Numbered from the stretch's first letter, positions 7,458 through 14,675 are shown. The stretch is 64,000 nucleotides of DNA from Regnicoccus frigidus (GCA_025194985.1 JAOANE010000039.1:1-64000), one strand, 5' to 3'. Made by a program: numbers and translations. Notes: a model not told the origin generated them from the sequence alone.

Positions 7458-7600
7458 TGGAACTGCTGGGCCGCCGCAGCCCCGCCCCGGCGCAGAACAT
7501 CGCCCGCCGGATCCTGGGCGAAGACGTGACCCAGATCGATTGCTCACCCTCAACGGCGTGACCAGCTACGCCAACGACCACTACCGTCTGTTGGGCGGCG

Positions 7601-7625
7601 TAGCCGAAGGCTTCTGCGGAGCAGT
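7601..7625 (+). repeat. 25-base small dispersed repeat, copy 3
   Basis: It sits at the same position as copy 1, between LLGG and VELS, in HNH-HIT copy D. It was presumably present in the common parent of copies C and D. Confidence 0.65.
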
Positions 7626-8030
7626 TGAGCTGAGCAGCACCGAGCGCGATGCGCTCACCAAGGCGCGGCTGGGGCAGGGGTTGTTCAGCAATCGGGTGTC
7701 GAAACTGGAGCCGGCCTGCCGGGTCACGGGGCTAGCGCGACAACAGTTTCTGGTGGCGAGCCACATCAAACCCTGGCGGGATTGCGACAACCGCGAGCGG
7801 CTCAGCGGTGCCAACGGCCTGCTGCTTTCCCCCCATGTGGACAAGCTGTTTGACCGTCACTGGATCAGCTTCGATTCCGGGGGTGCACTGCTCTGTGAGC
7901 ATGAGGCGGCCCGCGATGCGTTGCGCTGCTGGGGGATCGATGGTGCCAACCTGATCCGGCCGTTCAGCCGCGAGCAGGAGACGTTCTTGCATGCCCATCG
8001 GGATGCCCTGAGGCACTGAGGCCGATGGGG

Positions 8031-8237
8031 TCAAGAGGCTTGGGTTGGTTTGGCCCTATAAGGTTGATCTGGCTGGCCAGGGCGTTTGATCACGGCGTTA
8101 ATGAGATCTTCCTCCGTGATTTCAGGGATCTCTTCGTATTCTTCGGGTTGGATGACATGGGCATCCACACGCTGAAGATCAGAGTGGATCTCGCCTTTAG
8201 TAGAGGTGGGGGAGAAACCGATTTTGCTCTCTTTCAT
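8031..8237 (-). CDS. BrnA-like antitoxin
   Basis: A 68-residue acidic protein. It begins MKESKIGFSPTSTKGEIHSD and contains VDAHVIQPEEYEEIPEITEEDL followed by NAVIKRPGQP. The order of a variable N terminus, a 'D-x-EY.EIPE' acidic segment and a basic tail resembles BrnA antitoxins. Its start lies inside the 3' end of brnT, the usual overlap. It appears open while the toxin gene is broken. Confidence 0.65.
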   Translation of the reverse strand: MKESKIGFSPTSTKGEIHSDLQRVDAHVIQPEEYEEIPEITEEDLINAVIKRPGQPDQPYRAKPTQAS

Positions 8238-8425
8238 TGGCCTTTCGCATGGAGATGATGTGCCTGATGCCGCAATCCAACGCAGACGATTCTGATTTCA
8301 CCATAGTCTCTCCTTCGATCGGGGATCTCGATCATGGGCCCGTTGAACACGCTCTCGGCATCAAGAAAATCCAGGTCGCGCTGCTCCAGGGTTCGCAGGC
8401 GCTTGGCCGGGTCAAAGCTGATCAC
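8197..8425 (-). pseudogene. brnT: brnT toxin, broken copy
   Basis: From a GTG at 8425 it reads VISFDPAKRLRTLEQRDLDF, DAESVFNGPMIEIPDRRRDYGE and IRIVCVGL, the BrnT N-terminal half. A deletion then joins it out of frame to IISMRKANEREQNR, the normal BrnT C terminus, ending with a TAA at 8197. The middle strand (about 10-15 residues) is lost. BrnT is a RelE-fold RNase, and this copy should be inactive. Confidence 0.72.
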
Positions 8426-8783
8426 CGGGCAAGAACCGCTTGATGAAGGCAGCCGCCGGCATGGGACCGCAGCGGGGACTCCAGCTGCTGCTACCAGGAA
8501 TCCGACGCCAACACTGCACCTCAAGGTGGGGATCGGTGCCGGGGGGAAACCGCACCCGGTAGCGATACTCGGCATCGGCGGCCTGCTCGGGGCTGGCCAG
8601 GGGTTCCGCTTGCTGCTGGCTTCTCAGGAAGGCAACAAGGAACCCGGAGGCGTCAGCGGCTTCACGCAGGGCTACTGCAAAGCGCCAGGCGGCTCCGGTG
8701 GGGTAGCCGTCGTGATGGAGGTAAACGTGGCGCTCAGGGTCGCCGGGAAAGCCGGTGAAAGAGAAGACGGCGCGGGTTGCCAA
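8412..8783 (-). CDS. Conserved-looking protein of unknown function (123 residues)
   Basis: An open frame of 123 codons beginning MATRAVFSFTGFPG and running to within the start of brnT (14-base overlap), so it may be cotranscribed with the BrnTA module. The segments YLHHDGYPTGAAWRFAVALREA and LEVQCWRRIPGSSSW have the look of a folded domain with conserved aromatic and histidine residues. No catalytic motif was identified and I do not know the family. It may be an additional small island gene rather than part of the TA system. Confidence 0.55.
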   Translation of the reverse strand: MATRAVFSFTGFPGDPERHVYLHHDGYPTGAAWRFAVALREAADASGFLVAFLRSQQQAEPLASPEQAADAEYRYRVRFPPGTDPHLEVQCWRRIPGSSSWSPRCGPMPAAAFIKRFLPGDQL

Positions 8784-8871
8784 GGGGCTGGGGCTGCTGT
8801 AATCGCAAGTACCACCGGTGTATCAGCAGCTCCGCCTGGGCCAGCACGGTCTTCACGGTGCCGACCTCCAG

Positions 8872-9487
8872 GATCGTCGGGGAGAACGTGACCCAGATCG
8901 ACGACTCACCCTCAACGGCTTGACCAGCTACGCCCATGACCACGAACGCCTGTTGGGCGGCGCAGCCGCCACCGCACGCCGATCAGTGGCTCGATCAAGT
9001 ACCGCGTGCTCACCCGGGCCAGTGCGCCCTTGAGGTGGATCACATCATCCCCAGAAATGCCCATGCAATGCCGGCAAGCGCGACACGGATCGCACCGACT
9101 TTCGCGGACTCCTCGCCAGCTACCAGCACAGGCAGGAGACCAGAAGCCGGGTGCTGCTGGAGAACGAACTGGCGCTCTGCATCGCCGATGCCTACCCGGT
9201 GAGTGAGGGGGCACAGCCTGGTGATCCCCAGGCGCCATGTGGCCGACGGGCTGGAGTTGCACCAGCCGGAATGGAATGCGGTGGTGGAGCTGCTCAAGCG
9301 CCGTCGGGAGCAGCTCGCGGCTGATGATGCCGAGATCAGCGGCTGGAATGTGGGGCTGAAGTCAGGAGAGGCGGCGTGGCAGACAGTGTTCCATGCCCAT
9401 TGGCATCTGATCCCGCGGCGAGAAGGGGATTGTGAGCAGCTGCGGGGTGGGGTTCGGGGTGTGATTGCGGAGCATCAGAGCTATTGA
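8872..9487 (+). pseudogene. HNH-HIT gene copy E: partial HNH and complete-looking HIT domain
   Basis: This copy starts inside the N-terminal module (GENVTQID, QID lesion, LTLNGLTSYAHDHERLLGG), keeps ALEVDHIIPRN, CNAGKRDTDRTDFRGLLASYQ and then the HIT domain. The HIT part has VLLENELALCIADAYPV, HSLVIPRRHVADGLELHQPE and the catalytic histidine triad in TVFHAHWHLIPRREGD. One extra G near 9210 splits the HIT frame. The open segment 9203-9487 still contains the triad. Copies E and F link HNH to HIT in one original gene. Confidence 0.75.
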
Positions 9488-9517
9488 GATGTGCTCTGTA
9501 GACCAGCATCCAAGAGA

Positions 9518-10366
9518 TCAGATAACGGTTGCAAGATAGCTTGAAGGAGAAAGCTTGCATGATTCCGAGAAGGCACCAGCAAGAGTGAAAAGACGAGGCT
9601 TCACATTGAATCCAAACAAACGGTAGAGATGATAGTGAGATGCTTCTGATTCAGACACCGCAAGTTCATTTCTGGATACGAAGAACGGAGTTTCTCGCCC
9701 ATATTTTGTTGTTTTTACTTCAATGAGCCTATCGGCGCCAGTCTCCTCATACGAGAGAATATCAAACCCGGTCCCATCCCCCCGCGTTTGCGATGTGTGC
9801 TCGACTTTCTCGGCAAGCCTCTCTTTGCCAAGGTTGATCAGCCTTGCACGCTCAAAGTTCAAGACAAAGAGCTCACCAGCAGTACCAAGCGAGCGATTAC
9901 GCGCTTCTCTCTCCAAGTAGTTGACTGAGATACATGTCCTCGTTGCCTGAAGGCTTTCTCTACTAGGTTCCTGGTCTCGTGGTTGCATGGCTGGCGGTTT
10001 GGTGAGCACTCTAAGAATGTCTTCAACTTCCGGCACCACGATCGACCTGTCAGCGTCTGCGGCCGCAACATTCAGGAGCTGGCTATCAGATACAAGTCTC
10101 TCGGAAACAATGTCATGCAGCAGGCCTTGATAGTTGGATCGAGGCTTGTAACCAGTAATATAAGGGAATCCCAGGTCAATCAGCACCGCACTGATATTCG
10201 CATGTTTGAACTCAACGGACTGCTCCGAACGACCTGAAAGACGCTTAATCAGCGCGCGCCGGTGAGCTGCTTTATTGTAAGGAACCCCGGAGAGTTCAGC
10301 AGCAAGCATGGCGAAGTAGTCTGCCACGGTTTCTGCAACTTCCTCTCTTGACCAGTCGGTAGCCAT
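9518..10366 (-). CDS. DUF3883-domain protein, probable nuclease-fold defence protein
   Basis: A 282-residue protein from the ATG at 10366 (a frame extension to 10390 is possible). The C-terminal half (about residues 145-270) is a DUF3883 domain: RSLGTAGELFVLNFERARLI, RGDGTGFDILSYEETGADRL, IEVKTTKYGRETPFFVSRNE and a YRLFGFNVKPRLFTL end. The E…D-I…E-V-K series resembles the PD-(D/E)XK core suggested for this family. The N-terminal half (MATDWSREEVAETVADYFAM) is helical, as seen in proteins that accompany restriction genes. The base composition is clearly AT-richer than flanking genes, suggesting recent acquisition. Confidence 0.75.
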   Translation of the reverse strand: MATDWSREEVAETVADYFAMLAAELSGVPYNKAAHRRALIKRLSGRSEQSVEFKHANISAVLIDLGFPYITGYKPRSNYQGLLHDIVSERLVSDSQLLNVAAADADRSIVVPEVEDILRVLTKPPAMQPRDQEPSRESLQATRTCISVNYLEREARNRSLGTAGELFVLNFERARLINLGKERLAEKVEHTSQTRGDGTGFDILSYEETGADRLIEVKTTKYGRETPFFVSRNELAVSESEASHYHLYRLFGFNVKPRLFTLAGAFSESCKLSPSSYLATVI

Positions 10367-10499
10367 TTCTCGAGACGCTTTGAATACCATCTTTCCCGCT
10401 TGTTATACGCCGGATTGATGCGCACTGGCACATTGATCATCCAGCTTGACCCTGGTTATGGGAGCGTCGGAACCTGGGGGGTTCCGACGCCATACTCAA

Positions 10500-10926
10500 C
10501 CTGCAGGGACTCTGCTTCCGCGGTGTGCAGGCCAGCGACGCCAGACGTGAGGTGGATTGCGTGTTCTGCGCACTGGAGGGCAGCGGCCGGGTGCTGCTGG
10601 AGAACGAGCTTGCCATCTGCATCGCCGATGCCTATCCCGTGAGCGAGGGGCACAGCCTGGTGGTCCCGCGTCGGCATGTGGCCAACTCCCTGGAGCTGCA
10701 CCAGCCGGAGTGAAACGCCGTGGTGGAGCTGTTGAAGCTAAGGAGGGAGCAGCTGAGCGCCCAGGACGCCACGATCAGCGGCTGGAACGTGGGGCTGAAC
10801 TCAGGCGAGGAGGCTGGATAGACGGTTTTTCATGCACATTGGCATCTGATTCCAAGGCGGGAGGGTGATTGTGAGGAGCTTCGGGGTGTAGTGCCTGGGG
10901 TGATTGGGGGAAGAAGGGATATTGAG
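10500..10926 (+). pseudogene. HNH-HIT gene copy F: end of HNH plus HIT domain with nonsense codons
   Basis: This reads LNLQGLCFRG (end of the HNH zinc region), then VDCVFCALEGSGRVLLENEL, AICIADAYPVSEGHSLVVPR, ELHQPE, and FHAHWHLIPRREGD with the HIT triad. Two in-frame stops interrupt it: TGA after HQPE (10711-10713, from TGG) and TAG before TVFHAH (about 10818). The CVFC pair opening the HIT domain is typical of HIT hydrolases. It lies next to the attC-like repeat that begins the restriction cassette. Confidence 0.75.
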
Positions 10927-10935
10927 ACTGGATTC

Positions 10936-11021
10936 ATTAACGTTCAAGATCAGTGGCTGGACGAATCACTACGCATTTACACAACAGCGTTAGCCCCGCA
11001 CGGTGGATCTTGATGCTAAGT
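10936..11021 (+). repeat. attC-like imperfect inverted repeat, left of the restriction cassette
   Basis: The left arm is CAAGATCAGTGG (10945-10956). The right arm, GGTGGATCTTG (11002-11012), pairs through CAAGATC/GATCTTG and less well inward. The outer boxes are ATTAACG on the left and GCTAAGT (one mismatch to GTTRRRY) on the right. The left half is almost the same as the site at 13636-13722. This could be the recombination site of the preceding cassette in an integron-like arrangement. No integrase gene was seen. Confidence 0.45.
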
Positions 11022-11113
11022 GGGCTTCTAGAGTCTGTCTAGGATAACATCCTCAAGGCCACTGCAAGGACAGCTCTCCCCTCTGCTGGAGGGCTTGTTG
11101 GAGGCCTTACCAT

Positions 11114-12355
11114 ATGCGCATGGTCCTCCAAGCATCCCCCACGCCCTCTGTTGGGCAACCTGATTCCCAGTCAAGGCTCCGCTCACTTGAGCTGTTTGCC
11201 GGTGGTGGGGGAATGGCATTGGGGCTGCATGCAGCTGGTTTTAATCATTCGGCTTTAGTTGAGTTTGACTCTAAAGCGTGTGACACCTTAAGACATAATG
11301 CTCGCTGCTGGGCAATTCACGGCAGCAAAAATCAAGCATGGAAAGATAATGCTGTCATGCTCCATGATGTTCGTCATATTGAGCTTGATGCTATTGAGAA
11401 CTATGATTCATTGGATCTACTTGCTGGTGGGCCACCATGTCAGCCATTTTCTCTTGGAGGCATTCATGCTGGAATGAATGATAGCAGGAATATGTTTCCC
11501 GCTGCTCTTGCCTTGGTTAGGCGTTGCAAGCCTAAATTGGTTTTGTTTGAAAATGTAGCCGGCCTATTAAGAAAGTCGTTTGCTCCTTACTTTGATTACG
11601 TAGAAATGCAGCTTCGAGATCCAGTGTGCATCCCAAGGAAAAATGAAACCTGGGCTGAGCATGCTGAACGAATCAGAGTCCGCATTTCACGAGACTGTAA
11701 GCCTGATTATTACGTTACCAGGCAACTTGTGAATGCGGCTGACTTCGGTGTTCCTCAAATTCGCAAACGTGTTGTTCTAATGGCTGTTCGTTCGGACATC
11801 TCCGACTGTCCACTGCCACCGATTACTCCCACTCATTCTGAGGCATCGCTTCATTATTCTCAGTTTGTTTCTGGTGATTACTGGGATCGTCATAACCTTA
11901 TCGCTCCACCAAGTCGAAGCATAAGCAAGGCAAAAAGCTCATCCGAACAAAGTAATCTCCTCTCGCCAAGACTTGAGCCTTGGCAAACAGTTAGAGATGC
12001 TATCGAGGGACTGCCAGAACCTATCGATGGGAAGCCACATCCAGACTATTTAAATCATATAGGAATACCAGGTGCTCGTTCTTATCCAGGTCACACGGGA
12101 TCAGATATTGATCGCCCGGGTAAAACAATTAAAGCTGGAGTCCATGGCGTATGTGGTGGTGAAGCCATGATTCGTTTTAATGATGGAAAACTAAGATATA
12201 TGACCGTACGTGAAAGTGCACGCATTCAGACGTTTCCAGATGACTATGAGTTTCTTGGAGCGCGTTCGCACGCAATGAGACATATTGGAAATGCCGTTCC
12301 CGTCCAGCTCGCTAAAGAAATTGGGCTTCATATGAGATTTCACTCTGGAATGTAG
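11114..12355 (+). CDS. DNA (cytosine-5)-methyltransferase
   Basis: A 413-residue C5 methyltransferase. The motifs appear in order: SAM-binding LELFAGGGGMALG (about residue 28), catalytic GGPPCQPFS with the PCQ cysteine (about residue 107), ENVAGL, the PQIRKRVVLM (QxRxR) segment, target-recognition region about 230-330, RESARIQTFPDDYEF and GNAVPVQLA. The start is the ATG at 11114 with GGAGG about 11 bases upstream; an ATG at 11120 is also possible. It is first in a three-gene operon with vsr and a GIY-YIG endonuclease. The sequence is AT-rich compared with its surroundings. Specificity is unknown; CCGCGG would fit if the endonuclease is Eco29kI-like. Confidence 0.93.
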   Translation: MRMVLQASPTPSVGQPDSQSRLRSLELFAGGGGMALGLHAAGFNHSALVEFDSKACDTLRHNARCWAIHGSKNQAWKDNAVMLHDVRHIELDAIENYDSLDLLAGGPPCQPFSLGGIHAGMNDSRNMFPAALALVRRCKPKLVLFENVAGLLRKSFAPYFDYVEMQLRDPVCIPRKNETWAEHAERIRVRISRDCKPDYYVTRQLVNAADFGVPQIRKRVVLMAVRSDISDCPLPPITPTHSEASLHYSQFVSGDYWDRHNLIAPPSRSISKAKSSSEQSNLLSPRLEPWQTVRDAIEGLPEPIDGKPHPDYLNHIGIPGARSYPGHTGSDIDRPGKTIKAGVHGVCGGEAMIRFNDGKLRYMTVRESARIQTFPDDYEFLGARSHAMRHIGNAVPVQLAKEIGLHMRFHSGM

Positions 12356-12361
12356 CCTCTT

Positions 12362-12832
12362 ATGACAAGAGATGCTGCCACGACATCCCGGATCATGGGG
12401 AAGATTAAGAGGCGAGATACAACGCCAGAGCTTATCCTTAGAAGAGCTCTACACAGGATGGACATTCGATACAGAGTCGATACTAAGAACGTTTACGGCA
12501 GGCCTGATATATCGATCATGAAATATAAACTTGCAGTTTTTGTGGATGGAGACTTCTGGCATGGAAATGAGCACAAGGTCCGAAAACTATCAAAACTCGA
12601 AGATCTCTTCCCAACCAACGCTGGGTTTTGGTGTAGTAAAATTCTAGGGAATATCGAACGAGATAGACAGGTAAACCAAAGGCTTATGCAAGAAGGCTGG
12701 ACAGTAATTAGAATCTGGACCTCAACAATATTTCTAAATCCTAATGAAGCGGCAGAATCCATCTACAAGGCTCTCCAGCACCTAAAAGGGACTAGTAATT
12801 CCGTAGATTCTTGCCTAGGGCATTTATCGTGA
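12362..12832 (+). CDS. vsr: Very short patch repair endonuclease Vsr
   Basis: A 156-residue Vsr endonuclease. It has DTTPELILRRALHRMDIRYR, GRPDI, the catalytic FVDGDFWHG (D and H), FWCSKILGNIERDRQVNQRL and VIRIW. The enzyme nicks 5' of T in T:G mismatches that arise by deamination of 5-methylcytosine, which explains its place beside a C5 methyltransferase. It starts seven bases after the methyltransferase stop, and its stop overlaps the next start. It is complete. Confidence 0.9.
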   Translation: MTRDAATTSRIMGKIKRRDTTPELILRRALHRMDIRYRVDTKNVYGRPDISIMKYKLAVFVDGDFWHGNEHKVRKLSKLEDLFPTNAGFWCSKILGNIERDRQVNQRLMQEGWTVIRIWTSTIFLNPNEAAESIYKALQHLKGTSNSVDSCLGHLS

Positions 12833-13641
12833 CACTCGTAGATAGATTTTCAGATGGATGTGGCTTATTCGAGTTTGATATTGCGACTCCTCTTTTTCAG
12901 CAGTTAGCTTCTGACTTCGATCTACTTGCTCCTTTGCCCTTGCATGATTTAAATCTGACTTCAGTAGAAGAGAGGCCTGGGATCTATGGTTTGCAGCATA
13001 ACGGCTTGGTTGTCTATATCGGCAAGGCTGATGACAGCGCGAAGAGTAGGTTGGAGAAGCATCGCCGACAGCTACAGGGAAGAATTGGAATCTCACCAGG
13101 CGAGGTCAGCTTTCGTTGCCTTCATTTTGCGCACACATGGGATGCATTTAAACCCGAATCACATATGATATCTCTCTATTCACCAAGCTGGAATTCTCGC
13201 GGATTTGGCCCTAACGATCCAGGAAGAAGACGAGACAAGACCCAGCTTGCAGATACCCACTGGCATGTCCTTTATCCTGTTGATCCTGAATATCCATGCT
13301 CGGAAATCCCCCCGGGTACATACGATGTATTAGAGTTGCTTAGACTGGTTTGCAGGCACACCCCATACTGGATCAGATTTCAAGGAAATAGGAATGGTGA
13401 CACAGCCGAAGAAAGACGCTTGTACGAACAAGCTCACGCTGACTTTGCGGCTTCCCGGATAATAGTTATTCAAGAAAGTGGCATGAGTGTGCGTAGCCTT
13501 CTCCTCTCGGCAGTTCAGTCGTTGCCTGCGCCTAATCAGTGGCAGCTGACTCTCCTTCCAAGCCATATTCTGCTCTATAGAGAAAGAGAAGAAGTGTATC
13601 CGAAAATGAGGTTGCTCTGGCCATTACCCGGCTCCACCTAA
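12829..13641 (+). CDS. GIY-YIG type II restriction endonuclease, Eco29kI-like
   Basis: The likely start is a GTG at 12829 overlapping the vsr stop as GTGA (a TTG at 12811 is an alternative), giving about 270 residues. The GIY-YIG core is visible: GIYGLQHNGLVVYIGKADDS, then RLEKHRRQL with R and H four apart, and PESHMISLYSPSWN with E and N twelve apart. This matches the R104-H108 and E142-N154 spacing I recall for Eco29kI. It would cleave the sequence protected by the methyltransferase. The TAA stop lies inside the left box of the attC-like repeat. Confidence 0.82.
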   Translation: MTLVDRFSDGCGLFEFDIATPLFQQLASDFDLLAPLPLHDLNLTSVEERPGIYGLQHNGLVVYIGKADDSAKSRLEKHRRQLQGRIGISPGEVSFRCLHFAHTWDAFKPESHMISLYSPSWNSRGFGPNDPGRRRDKTQLADTHWHVLYPVDPEYPCSEIPPGTYDVLELLRLVCRHTPYWIRFQGNRNGDTAEERRLYEQAHADFAASRIIVIQESGMSVRSLLLSAVQSLPAPNQWQLTLLPSHILLYREREEVYPKMRLLWPLPGST

Positions 13642-13722
13642 CGCTCAAGATCAGCGGCGGAACAACCACACATATTGACCAAGGAACAAACGCCGTCCGT
13701 CCGCTGAATCTTGTTGTGAGCC
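13636..13722 (+). repeat. attC-like imperfect inverted repeat, right of the restriction cassette
   Basis: The outer left box is ACCTAAC (13636-13642), which fits RYYYAAC. The inner arms are CAAGATCAGCGG (13646-13657) and CCGCTGAATCTTG (13701-13713). They pair perfectly except for one unpaired A in the right arm, like the extrahelical base of integron attC sites. The right box GTGAGCC (13716-13722) is a near match to GTTAGCC. With the site at 10936-11021 it brackets the methyltransferase-vsr-endonuclease operon. Confidence 0.55.
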
Positions 13723-13770
13723 AGGGCCAAGCACGGAAAGTCTAATGGCTGAATAGTATTCAGCATATCC

Positions 13771-14001
13771 TTATTCCGCATCACCCATAACGGTTATACC
13801 TAAGTCTTGGGCAACGTCTAAAATCTTCGCATTGACCATTGTGAACTGAGGTAGTGCCTGCTCGAAGTCAGCATAACCGTCCACTCCTTCATCAGCTTTT
13901 AGAATAAGAATTTCCATTATGCAGTAAAGTTCTTCTACCATCCTAAGTGATTCTAGAGGGAAGATTCGCTTGGCAATTGCTTTTGTATAATTCTTCTTCA
14001 T
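13771..14001 (-). CDS. Small hypothetical protein (76 residues)
   Basis: An AT-rich open frame beginning MKKNYTKAIAKRIFPLESLR and ending GITVMGDAE. It has an alternating hydrophobic/charged pattern with no recognised domain and no cysteine motif beyond a single C. It lies 12 bases downstream of the membrane-protein gene at 14014-14496 on the same strand, so the two may form an operon. The function is unknown. Confidence 0.5.
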   Translation of the reverse strand: MKKNYTKAIAKRIFPLESLRMVEELYCIMEILILKADEGVDGYADFEQALPQFTMVNAKILDVAQDLGITVMGDAE

Positions 14002-14013
14002 GGCTTCACTCTT

Positions 14014-14496
14014 TCATACCGCTTTGAGGGACTTTGGCCAAGAGGGATCAAATGTTACATTTCCCTCGGATACGGCATTTAAAAAACTGTAGTTGTCCTC
14101 AATAGACTTGATACTTCTAATGTTGGCTTGAAGCTCTGCAAGCACTTTGCTCCTAATCTCCTGCTGCTCTTTGTGTTGTGCGAACACTTCGCGAATCATT
14201 AGGGCAATCACCGCCGAAAGCAGGGGGCCAAGAAGAAGAACATCTTCTTTTAAGGAAAGTCCAAGATCAAGAAGGGTCGGAGCTAATAGTATAAAGAGAG
14301 AAATGATCGCCGCTTTCTTTCTAGTGTCTGGTGAGTCAAAGAAGGCTTGGATGTATCCGTTCTTCCAGTTTACCCAAATCGTGAGGAGGCCCAAGCCAAG
14401 TAGAATATCAACAAACAGAGAAGCTCCATGATGACTGATTAGCTTTGAGTGGCATTCTTGCATTGCTAAATTCTCAGTGGAACAACTTACCAACAT
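14014..14496 (-). CDS. Hypothetical membrane protein
   Basis: A 160-residue open frame of AT-rich sequence. Hydrophobic segments around residues 27-43 (ASLFVDILLGLGLLTIW), 63-80 (AAIISLFILLAPTLLDLG) and 86-101 (VLLLGPLLSAVIALMI) look like three membrane helices. They are followed by a charged helical C terminus (EVFAQHKEQQEIRSKVLAEL). No known family was recognised. The start may be internal, since the first 15 residues are not typical. It is followed on the same strand by the 76-residue gene. Confidence 0.5.
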   Translation of the reverse strand: MLVSCSTENLAMQECHSKLISHHGASLFVDILLGLGLLTIWVNWKNGYIQAFFDSPDTRKKAAIISLFILLAPTLLDLGLSLKEDVLLLGPLLSAVIALMIREVFAQHKEQQEIRSKVLAELQANIRSIKSIEDNYSFLNAVSEGNVTFDPSWPKSLKAV

Positions 14497-14675
14497 ATCA
14501 AACGCGTAAACAGAGGATCAGCCTGCCTCAGGCAAACTTGTAATTGGAAGATTCCGCATAAATCCCCAGCTGCCGCTTTTGCTTCCGCATAAGAAACAGA
14601 TCGGATCTTGCCTTCACTTAGCCGATCTGTTGCTGGAGCAAGCATCCGGCCTTGTTGGTCAATGCTGGCTTTCAT
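14487..14675 (-). CDS. Possible small protein, 62 residues
   Basis: An open frame beginning MKASIDQQGRMLAPATDRLS and overlapping the start of the membrane-protein gene by ten bases. The N-terminal half looks like a genuine soluble protein, the C-terminal end less so. No homology was recognised. It may be the remnant of a larger gene whose 5' part was lost at the junction with the helicase pseudogene. Confidence 0.3.
   Translation of the reverse strand: MKASIDQQGRMLAPATDRLSEGKIRSVSYAEAKAAAGDLCGIFQLQVCLRQADPLFTRLICW

Larger units (their letters stand above)
7340..8019 (+). pseudogene. HNH-HIT gene copy D: N-terminal module joined to a different HNH (HNH_2) domain
   Basis: The N-terminal module is interrupted by a 25-base dispersed repeat at 7433 that puts a TAG in frame, and again has the QID lesion. 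From 7540 one open frame runs LTLNGVTSYANDHYRLLGG, a second repeat copy, ELSSTERDALTKARLGQGL, and then an HNH_2-type domain. That domain has CRVTGLARQQFLVASHIKPW and GANGLLLSPHVDKLFDRHW, with catalytic-type HIKPW and N-G-L-L-L…DKLFD. It differs from the CxxC-type HNH of copy C. The C-terminal half (7540-8019) is open and could still be translated. Confidence 0.7.
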
